13,643 nt of DNA, taken from an uncultured Opitutia bacterium. GTDB taxonomy: Bacteria > Verrucomicrobiota > Verrucomicrobiia > Opitutales > UBA953. A program made the position numbers and the translations under genes. Where the stretch lies: positions 1-13,643 of the forward strand of contig CAIXQT010000336.1 in the NCBI GenBank assembly GCA_903921665.1. Direction: 5' to 3'. The notes under the pieces are model-generated. The model searched no databases and was not told the origin of the DNA. It worked only from the letters and a program-made list of their open reading frames with translations. Below are positions 7,623-12,922 of the stretch, piece after piece (position 1 is the stretch's first letter; each line of letters starts with the position of its first letter).

Positions 7623-7800
7623 GGAAGTAGGAAAGGTTTTGAAGGAGGAAACGGGTCTCGCAACCGCCCACCAAGCGAGGGTGGGGGTATTAGAGAATCA
7701 CGGTTTCGGCATAAGGTTTGGCAAACCATTCGAGGCCTTGTGAATAAGTCATCCGCCCGAGGCGCGTTGCCATCCGCCCGGCCGTTCACATCGTCGGTTC
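7623..7800. other. Divergent intergenic region between gcvP and nth
   Basis: The 178 bases hold both promoters but no convincing hexamer pair on either strand. Two structures stand out. CCCACC (7667-7672) pairs with GGTGGG (7680-7685) over a seven-base loop, inside the likely gcvP leader. A 13-base palindrome GGTTTGGCAAACC lies at 7715-7727, in the middle, where a regulator could act on both genes. TAATAC on the minus strand (about 7687-7692) is a weak -10 for gcvP. A glycine riboswitch was looked for and not seen. The left end (7631-7650) is purine-rich on the plus strand. Confidence 0.4.
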
Positions 7801-8424
7801 ATGACCAAGCAGGAACGTGCCGATTACGTGGGGAGAGAGCTCGCGAAGCTCTACCCGACGACGCCGATTCCGTTGGAACACACGGATGCCTTCACGCTGC
7901 TGGTCGCGGTGGTGCTCTCGGCCCAATGCACGGACAAGAAGGTCAACGAGATCACGCCGGCGCTGTTCGCCGAGGCCGGTACGCCGGCCAAGATGGCGGC
8001 GATGACCGAAGCGCGGGTCTTGGCGCTGATCCGTCAGCTTGGGCTCGCTCCGCAGAAATCCAAGGCCCTCGTCGGCTTGGGTAGGATGCTCATGGCGAAG
8101 CATGACGGCCAGGTACCTCGGACCTTCGAAGAACTCGAAGAACTGCCGGGCGTCGGGCACAAGACGGCTTCGGTCGTGATGGCGCAGGCGTTCGGCGTGC
8201 CGGCCTTCCCGGTGGACACGCATATCCATCGTCTGGCCAAGCGTTGGAAACTCAGCCCGGGCAAGTCCGTCGAGCAGGTCGAGAAAGACCTCAAGCGGCT
8301 TTTCCCGGAGGACGTTTGGAATAAACTGCACCTGCGGATCATCTTTTACGGACGCGAACACTGCACCGCTCGCGGTTGCGACGGGAAGACGTGCGGGATT
8401 TGCGCCGCGCTACGCGCGGCGTAG
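7801..8424 (+). CDS. nth: Endonuclease III (DNA glycosylase/AP lyase) with an unusual cysteine pattern
   Basis: Base-excision repair enzyme that removes oxidised pyrimidines and cleaves the abasic site. At 207 residues it matches family length. VVLSAQCTDKKVNEITPALF near 37-57 is the family core. The helix-hairpin-helix LPGVGHKTA carries the catalytic Lys121, and the catalytic Asp139 is in FPVDTHIHRL. The C-terminal iron-sulfur loop is atypical: cysteines are at 188, 193, 198 and 201 (spacing 4-4-2), whereas E. coli Nth has spacing 6-2-5. The protein ends six residues after Cys201, so the canonical last cysteine is absent and Cys193 is extra. A GC-rich hairpin at 8403-8421 lies in the last codons. 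No Shine-Dalgarno sequence is visible at the ATG. Confidence 0.95.
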   Translation: MTKQERADYVGRELAKLYPTTPIPLEHTDAFTLLVAVVLSAQCTDKKVNEITPALFAEAGTPAKMAAMTEARVLALIRQLGLAPQKSKALVGLGRMLMAKHDGQVPRTFEELEELPGVGHKTASVVMAQAFGVPAFPVDTHIHRLAKRWKLSPGKSVEQVEKDLKRLFPEDVWNKLHLRIIFYGREHCTARGCDGKTCGICAALRAA

Positions 8425-8425
8425 A

Positions 8426-8557
8426 GGACTGCGTGGATCGCTGAATGGAGGACTGCGTTGAGGTCTGAATGGATGATGAAGGACAGCCTCTTGTTGGCGG
8501 CTGACTTGTTCCATTCAGTCCTCCATTCAGCCCTCAACGCTGTCCTCTATCCAGTCC
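8426..8557. repeat. 12-bp tandem units in two inverted arms (4 + 4) around a 36-bp core
   Basis: The gap between convergent nth and the thioesterase gene is almost filled by a regular repeat. The left arm (8426-8473) is four 12-base units: GGACTGCGTGGA, TCGCTGAATGGA, GGACTGCGTTGA and GGTCTGAATGGA. The right arm (8510-8557) is four more on the opposite strand; read outward in, these are GGACTGGATAGA, GGACAGCGTTGA, GGGCTGAATGGA and GGACTGAATGGA. The 36-base core (8474-8509) can form a small hairpin, CAGCC with GGCTG. Arms can pair in several registers: innermost units match 11 of 12, and a shifted register gives 22 of 24. The longest perfect inverted match is 16 bases (8440-8455 with 8516-8531). 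No coding role is evident. It may be a REP-like or cruciform-forming element, or a two-way transcription barrier. Confidence 0.85.
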
Positions 8558-8559
8558 TC

Positions 8560-9003
8560 TTAAGCCCTGATAAGGGCTTCGTGCTTCGTCCGAAACTCGT
8601 CGCTCCAGGCCGCGGGCTGGTGGGTCGTGCCGTCCATGCGGCAGACGGTGCGCGAAGCCTTGGCGTGCAGGGTGGCGAAGTCGGCGCTGCGGAATTCGAA
8701 ATCGACCGTCAGGCCGGCGGCGCGGACCTTGCGGACAGACATGATCAACTTCACGTCGCACTCCGGGCGGATCGGGGCGTGGTAGTGCAGGTCGATGTCG
8801 CGGACGACCACGTAGACGTCGGGCGCGACGGCCGGGTCGAGGGTGTCTTTGCCCATCATCGCCACGAACATCGCCTTCTGGGCGCGCTCCATCAGCAGCA
8901 CGTAGTGCGAGTGGTGCAGGATGCCAAGGCCGTCGGTCTGGTCGAACCACGTCTTCATCGTCACGATGAAGGTCTTGTCAGGCTGGAGTCCGTCGGCGGG
9001 CAT
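8560..9003 (-). CDS. Hotdog-fold acyl-CoA thioesterase (YbgC / 4-hydroxybenzoyl-CoA thioesterase type)
   Basis: The 147-residue product has the single hotdog-domain pattern. WFDQTDGLGILHHSHYVLLMERA (split: WFDQTDGLG, then ILHHSHY, then LLMERA) carries the family active-site Asp, Asp24, followed by the HxxY helix. DIDLHYHAPIRPECDV and VDFEFRS form the later strands. Such enzymes hydrolyse acyl-CoA or acyl-ACP thioesters in the cytosol. The gene is last in a minus-strand run, 44 bases after oleD, so it probably shares the oleC-oleD transcript. That suggests a role in acyl-CoA supply, editing or product release for that pathway, but this is inference. Met16 is an alternative start giving a length closer to YbgC; neither start has a Shine-Dalgarno sequence. 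Confidence 0.85.
   Translation of the reverse strand: MPADGLQPDKTFIVTMKTWFDQTDGLGILHHSHYVLLMERAQKAMFVAMMGKDTLDPAVAPDVYVVVRDIDLHYHAPIRPECDVKLIMSVRKVRAAGLTVDFEFRSADFATLHAKASRTVCRMDGTTHQPAAWSDEFRTKHEALIRA
8562..8579. terminator. Hairpin at the nth/thioesterase convergent junction
   Basis: AAGCCCT (8562-8568) and AGGGCTT (8573-8579) form a perfect 7-bp stem with a GATA loop. It lies inside the last codons of the thioesterase gene, starting at its stop codon. Only scattered T residues follow on the plus strand and none on the minus strand, so terminator function is uncertain. Confidence 0.3.
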
Positions 9004-9047
9004 GGCAAAAGGGATGGGGCGAAAGCGTCCTAGGGCAAGCGAACGCG

Positions 9048-10043
9048 TTACTTCGTGCGTAACGTCGCCGCGAGCCGGTCGAGTTCAGCCCAAGTCTCCA
9101 CGGCGGGCTTGAGGCCGAGGTCGCGGCGGGCGGCGGAGACGTCGTACCAATGGTCCTTGGCGAGTTCGACGGCGACGAAGCGGGTCATGGGCGGTTCACC
9201 CTTGAGGCGGAAGAGCGTCCAGACGACTTCGAGCAGGGCGCCGAGCCGATAGGCCGCGCGCTGGCTGATGCGACGGGTCACGGGCGTTTCGCCGGCGCCG
9301 ACGAGGAGGCGGTTGATGAACTCCCAGAGCTTCACGGGTTCGCCTTGTGACAGGAAGTAGGCCTTGCCGTTGGCCCGACCGGCGAGGAGCGCATCGAGCG
9401 CCCCGAGGTGGGCGTCGGCCGCGGTATCGACATGCGTGACGTCGACCTGGTTCTGGCCGTCGCCGACGATGCGCAGCTTGCCGGCGCGGGCGTGGGCGAG
9501 CAGGCGAGGGAAGATGTGCGGGTCGCCCGGCCCCCAGATCAGGTGCGGACGGAGCGCGCAGACCCTGAGTTTGTCCGAGGCGGCCTGGAGGGCGACTTCT
9601 TCGGCGATGGCCTTCGTCTCGGCATAGGCGCAAAGCCAGTGATCGCCGTAGGGCAGGGATTCGTCGGCTCCGCGGAAAGCCTCTCCGTTGAAGACGACGC
9701 TGGGCGTGCTCGTGTGCACCAAGGCGCGCACGCCGTGGGCCTGGCAGGCTTCGACGACATGGGACGTGCCCTCGATATTGATGCGCAGGTATTCTTCCCA
9801 CGGACCCCAGACGCCGGCTTTCGCCGCGACGTGAAAGACGAAGTCGCACCCTTGCACCGCCGCGTCCACCGTGGCGCGATCGGCGATGTCGCCACGGACG
9901 AAATCGACCTGGCCGGCAAGTTCTCCGGCGAGCGGGGTGCGCCCCAGGATGCGGACGCGATAGCCGCGCGCGAGGCAGCGACGGACCACGGCCTGACCGA
10001 GGAAGCCGGCGCCGCCGGTGACGAGGACGAGGGGCGGATTCAT
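9048..10043 (-). CDS. oleD: OleD-like 2-alkyl-3-ketoalkanoate reductase (short-chain dehydrogenase/epimerase family)
   Basis: In long-chain olefin biosynthesis OleD uses NADPH to reduce the 2-alkyl-3-ketoacid made by OleA to the 2-alkyl-3-hydroxyacid. The protein has the Rossmann motif TGGAGFLG (residues 9-16) and FHVAAKAGVWG. It then has VHTSTPSVV, the catalytic Tyr140 and Lys144 in YAETK, LRPHLIWGPGD, and the TRF/HWYDVSAARRDLG C-terminal region. This order matches Xanthomonas OleD as remembered, and also resembles 3-beta-hydroxysteroid dehydrogenases. The start at 10043 forms an ATGA overlap with the oleC stop, a classic coupling; an in-frame ATG at 10064 would add seven residues and is less likely. 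The length is 331 residues, and it is followed 44 bases later by the thioesterase. Confidence 0.88.
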   Translation of the reverse strand: MNPPLVLVTGGAGFLGQAVVRRCLARGYRVRILGRTPLAGELAGQVDFVRGDIADRATVDAAVQGCDFVFHVAAKAGVWGPWEEYLRINIEGTSHVVEACQAHGVRALVHTSTPSVVFNGEAFRGADESLPYGDHWLCAYAETKAIAEEVALQAASDKLRVCALRPHLIWGPGDPHIFPRLLAHARAGKLRIVGDGQNQVDVTHVDTAADAHLGALDALLAGRANGKAYFLSQGEPVKLWEFINRLLVGAGETPVTRRISQRAAYRLGALLEVVWTLFRLKGEPPMTRFVAVELAKDHWYDVSAARRDLGLKPAVETWAELDRLAATLRTK

Positions 10044-11686
10044 CGGGTGAGGCGGTTGGTCCATTCCTTCGACAAGCGGAGGCGGTGGATCTTGGCGTTA
10101 TGGCGGACGTCCACCGGCAGGGCGCGCTGGAAGACGACGTGCTTGATGCGGCCGGCCTGCGGGTTGACGTGGGCGAGGTCGCGGAGTTCGGCGACGAAGC
10201 GTGCGCGGTCCGCTTCGGTCTCCGGGAAATGTCCTGCCCTCGGCTCGACGACCAGCGTGGCCGTCTGGTCAGGGGCGGTCCCGATGCCGATCAGCGCGCA
10301 GCGGAGGACGTGCGGGTGCTGGCGAAAGGCCGGTTCAAGTGACTCCGTCGGCAGGTCTCCTTTGGCCGTGCGGACCGCTTCGACGCGTCGGCCGAGGAAG
10401 AACAACCGACCGGAAGCATCGAGCGAGCCTAGGTCGCCCATGCGATGCCAGAGGCGGTCGCCTTCGGCGATCTTGGCCGCGCGGGTGGCTTCGGGGAGTC
10501 CGTCGTATTCACGCGTCACGCTGGGGCCGGTCGCGATGACCTCGCCGATCTCACCGATGTCGCAGGGAGCGGCCTGGGAGAGCGAGGCGATCGGGTCAGC
10601 TGACTCCCTGATCACGCGGATCTCGACGCCGTCGACCGGCCGGCCGACGCAGGTGCCCTGGCCCTTGAGGGCCAGTTGGCGGGCTTCGCCGAGCAGTTCT
10701 TCCGCGGTGATGGTCGTGACCGGTAGGCATTCCGTGGCGCCGTAGGGAGTATGGGTGGCGCAGCTTGGCGCGACCACGCGCAGCTTCGCGAGCAGTTCGC
10801 CTGAGACCGGGGCGCCGGCGATGAGCAGACGCCGCAGGGCGGGCAGGCGGAGTCCGCGGGCTTCGCAATGATCGGCGACCTTGCCCCAGATCGCGGGCGA
10901 GCCGAAGGAGCAAGTGACGCCTTCGGAAATGAGGGCGGCCACCAGCGGAGCCGGGTCGGCGGCGAGCGGCCGCGATGGATCGAGGAGCGGGGTGATGGTC
11001 GTCGTTCCGAGCGCCGGATTGAAGAGCGAGAAGAGCGGCAGCATCGCCATGTCGATCTCGCCGGGGCGGATGCCGTAAGTCGAACGGACCAGCTCGATCT
11101 GCGCATCGAACATCCCGTGCGTATAGCAGACGCCCTTGGGCGTGCCGGTCGAACCGGACGTGAAGAGGATCGCGGCCAGCGTGTCAGGCCTGACGGGCGC
11201 GAGCGGGCGCGGTATCCGACGGTCCTTCGCCAGCGCTTGGCGCCAGGCGGAGCCTCCGACCGTCACGCGATGGCGGAGCGTGCGGAACGCCGTGAAAGGC
11301 AGTCGACTGAGGAGCGAGGCAGGGAGGATGCCGACCAGGCCGGTCGGGCGGGAGCGGCGAACGCAGCCGAGAAAGGCCGACCATCCCATGCCTGGGTCGA
11401 TGGCGACCGGTACGGCGCCCAGCTTCAGCAAGCCGAACATCCCGACGATCAGGTCGTGGCCAGGTCGGACGGCGAGCAGCACGCGGTCGCCTTCGGCGAT
11501 GCCGGCGCTGGCGAAGTATTCGCCCGCCGCATCGCTCTCCTGGTCCAGTTGGCGGAACGAGCGGACATCGTGCAGGACATGTCCCGTGGCGTCGACATGG
11601 GTCGGGCATTTTAAGGCCACGCCGTCCGGACGGTCGGTAGCCGCGATCCGAAGATGGCGGGCGACATTGCTTCCGGGGTCGTTCAT
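10040..11686 (-). CDS. oleC: OleC-like AMP-dependent beta-lactone synthetase
   Basis: OleC is an ANL-superfamily enzyme that adenylates a 2-alkyl-3-hydroxyacid and closes it to a beta-lactone, which OleB then decarboxylates to an alkene. The 548-residue length fits. The adenylation motif is TSGSTGTPKG (176-185). YGATECLPV begins at Tyr315, HRMGD ends at the ribose-binding Asp418, and Lys532 sits in VRHNAKIHR near the C-terminus. VRPGHDLIVGMFGLLKLGAVP and the FGSPAIWGKVAD region fit OleC rather than ordinary acyl-CoA synthetases, which the older annotation often uses for this family. It overlaps oleD by four bases. An intrinsic terminator ends 13 bases before its ATG, so its promoter is not obvious. 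OleA and OleB are not encoded in this window. Confidence 0.88.
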   Translation of the reverse strand: MNDPGSNVARHLRIAATDRPDGVALKCPTHVDATGHVLHDVRSFRQLDQESDAAGEYFASAGIAEGDRVLLAVRPGHDLIVGMFGLLKLGAVPVAIDPGMGWSAFLGCVRRSRPTGLVGILPASLLSRLPFTAFRTLRHRVTVGGSAWRQALAKDRRIPRPLAPVRPDTLAAILFTSGSTGTPKGVCYTHGMFDAQIELVRSTYGIRPGEIDMAMLPLFSLFNPALGTTTITPLLDPSRPLAADPAPLVAALISEGVTCSFGSPAIWGKVADHCEARGLRLPALRRLLIAGAPVSGELLAKLRVVAPSCATHTPYGATECLPVTTITAEELLGEARQLALKGQGTCVGRPVDGVEIRVIRESADPIASLSQAAPCDIGEIGEVIATGPSVTREYDGLPEATRAAKIAEGDRLWHRMGDLGSLDASGRLFFLGRRVEAVRTAKGDLPTESLEPAFRQHPHVLRCALIGIGTAPDQTATLVVEPRAGHFPETEADRARFVAELRDLAHVNPQAGRIKHVVFQRALPVDVRHNAKIHRLRLSKEWTNRLTR

Positions 11687-11699
11687 GGCCTGTAAACGA

Positions 11700-11723
11700 A
11701 GAAGCCCCGAATCCGGGGCTTCT
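11700..11723 (-). terminator. Intrinsic terminator after the lipoprotein gene
   Basis: AGAAGCCCCG (11700-11709) and CGGGGCTTCT (11714-11723) make a perfect 10-bp GC-rich stem with a four-base loop. On the minus strand the stem is followed by TCGTTTA, a moderately T-rich tail. It lies 19 bases after the stop codon of the lipoprotein gene and 13 bases before the oleC ATG. It should therefore end the aroE-prepilin peptidase-lipoprotein transcript, unless read-through feeds oleC. Confidence 0.8.
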
Positions 11724-11742
11724 GCAAGGGATACTTGAAGGA

Positions 11743-12006
11743 TTAGTAATCCGTCAGCGTGACCGCGCCCCAGAGGAGGGTGATGCGGTCGCCGGAAGTG
11801 AGGCGGCGGCTGTAGAAATCATTCATGTTCGCGCTCACGGTGGGCTTTTCGTTCGGGGCGTAGGATCCGGACTCGATCTTGACGATGCCGAGGAAGTTAT
11901 GGCTGGGTTCCATCGAGACGTTACGTCCGTGGTTCGGGGTGTCGTAAGTGGTGCAACCGACCATTGCGGCGGAAGCGATCAAGGTAGCAAGGGCGAGCTG
12001 CTTCAT
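11743..12006 (-). CDS. Small predicted lipoprotein, unknown function
   Basis: The 87-residue product begins MKQLALATLIASAAMVGC, a short basic and hydrophobic lipoprotein signal peptide. Cys18 is the likely lipidated residue of the lipobox (M-V-G-C, with Met instead of the usual Leu at the first position). The mature part of about 70 residues is polar and shows no recognised domain. It contains GRNVSMEPSHNFLGIV and ends WGAVTLTDY. It should be exported and anchored in a membrane facing the periplasm. The frame stays open upstream into the prepilin peptidase gene, but the signal peptide fixes the start at 12006. It is the last gene before a strong terminator and follows the prepilin peptidase by 56 bases, so it may be co-transcribed with it or have its own promoter between two direct repeats. 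No Shine-Dalgarno sequence is visible. Confidence 0.8.
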   Translation of the reverse strand: MKQLALATLIASAAMVGCTTYDTPNHGRNVSMEPSHNFLGIVKIESGSYAPNEKPTVSANMNDFYSRRLTSGDRITLLWGAVTLTDY

Positions 12007-12014
12007 AGCGGGGT

Positions 12015-12063
12015 AAGTCAGGATGATTGGTAGGGGGGAGGAGGCTGACAAGTCAGAATGATT
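12015..12063 (-). repeat. Pair of 14-bp direct repeats upstream of the lipoprotein gene
   Basis: On the minus strand, AATCATTCTGACTT (12063-12050) and AATCATCCTGACTT (12028-12015) match at 13 of 14 positions and are 35 bases apart start to start. The first also forms an inverted repeat CTGAC-AA-GTCAG (12045-12056). They fill both ends of the 56-base gap between the prepilin peptidase stop and the lipoprotein ATG. Tandem regulator sites or a small duplication are possible. Confidence 0.5.
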
Positions 12064-12920
12064 CACGAAACCGCCCAGTTGCGCCAGAGAAGGACCAGTT
12101 CGGGGCCCCGGAAGAACCAAATAGCCCCGGCGATGGCCATACTGGGGACAAAAGGGACTACTCCTGCGTATTCTTCCCCTTTTACTTTGGCTTGGATCAG
12201 GCCTGGGAGCGCGGTGATGACGCCGACGACGGCACCGCCGAAAAGGCAGAAGACCGCACCTTGCCAGCCGCAATAGGCGCCGACCCCGGCGCAAAGGATG
12301 ATATCTGCTTCTCCCATGGCCTCGCGGCCGGCGAGGACGCTTCCGATGGTGCGGATCCACCAGACCAAGGCCGTGCCCGCCGCCACGCCGAGCAAGGCAT
12401 CCATCAGCGCCCGGAAGCGATTGACGGCTTCGATCGAATGCGCGGTCTCGCCGTGGACCGAGGGGGCGAGCATCGCGAGGATGATGCCGGTCCCGACCAA
12501 GGCGAAGTTCGGGGCGTCAGGGACCATCATGTCGTCCAGGTCGCAGCCGGCGAGCAACACGAGCAATGGGAGGTAGACGCACGCGACCGCGGCCTTGGCC
12601 GGGGGCAGGAACGTCCAAGCCGCGACGAAGAGGAGGGCGGTCGTGAGTTCGACGAGCGGATAGCGGACGGAGATGCGCGCACCGCAGCAGTGGGCGCGAC
12701 CGCGGAGGAAGAGCCAGCCGAAGAGCGGGATGTTATACCAGAAAGGGATCGGCTGTCCGCAGGCGCAGCGTGAACCCGGCGTCACGATCGATTCCCCTTT
12801 GGGGAGGCGATGGATGCAGACGTTGAGGAAGCTCCCGACGCAGGCGCCGACGGCGCCGACGCTCAACGCGGCGAGGGCCGGGTGGAGCTTGGCGAAGTTC
12901 TGCAGGTCGACGAGCGTCAT
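12063..12920 (-). CDS. pilD: Type IV prepilin peptidase (leader peptidase / N-methyltransferase)
   Basis: This inner-membrane aspartic peptidase cuts the leader from type IV pilins and type II secretion pseudopilins and methylates the new N-terminus. The 285-residue protein has about eight hydrophobic segments. GSFLNVCIHRLP near 29-40 opens the methylase part, and RISVRYPLVEL follows the cysteine loop. The two peptidase aspartates are Asp127 in CDLDDMMVPD and Asp206 in GEADIILCAGVGAYCGW, where the common GxGD is GEAD. The usual zinc-binding pairs (two CxxC) are altered: Cys52-Ala-Cys54 and adjacent Cys78-Cys79. The ATG lies two bases after the aroE stop without a Shine-Dalgarno sequence, so it is probably made by translational coupling. 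No pilin or secretion gene is in the window. Confidence 0.9.
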   Translation of the reverse strand: MTLVDLQNFAKLHPALAALSVGAVGACVGSFLNVCIHRLPKGESIVTPGSRCACGQPIPFWYNIPLFGWLFLRGRAHCCGARISVRYPLVELTTALLFVAAWTFLPPAKAAVACVYLPLLVLLAGCDLDDMMVPDAPNFALVGTGIILAMLAPSVHGETAHSIEAVNRFRALMDALLGVAAGTALVWWIRTIGSVLAGREAMGEADIILCAGVGAYCGWQGAVFCLFGGAVVGVITALPGLIQAKVKGEEYAGVVPFVPSMAIAGAIWFFRGPELVLLWRNWAVS

Positions 12921-12922
12921 GG

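Noticed and set aside
7623..7800. Glycine riboswitch upstream of gcvP
   Set aside because: The core aptamer motifs were not found on the minus strand, and the likely leader is too short for even one aptamer plus expression platform.
4662..8084. Three long plus-strand open frames (4662-6122, 6135-7046, 7059-8084) opposite gcvP
   Set aside because: They are antisense to a full-length GcvP with intact motifs. Their products are low-complexity, rich in Gly, Asp, Val, Arg and Glu, as expected from the complement of GC-rich codon usage.
8346..8537. Small frames through the 12-bp repeat element giving tetrapeptide-like repeats
   Set aside because: A 12-base period keeps frame on any strand and produces repeating peptides automatically. 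There is no ribosome site, and the frame depends on overlap with nth.
8426..8557. CRISPR array or insertion sequence at the repeat element
   Set aside because: Units are 12 bases without spacers and the two halves are inverted. There is no transposase gene, no cas gene and no target-site duplication.
10044..10064. ATG at 10064 as the oleD start
   Set aside because: It would overlap oleC by 25 bases and add a Pro-rich heptapeptide, while the ATG at 10043 gives a typical ATGA overlap and Rossmann-start length.
9408..10745. 445-codon plus-strand open frame across oleD and oleC
   Set aside because: It lies antisense to two overlapping genes with complete catalytic motifs and shows no recognisable domain.
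11743..12360. Longer 205-codon minus-strand gene that includes the lipoprotein
   Set aside because: The upstream half overlaps the prepilin peptidase gene in another frame and is Arg/Pro-rich shadow sequence. The lipoprotein signal peptide at 12006 marks the true start.
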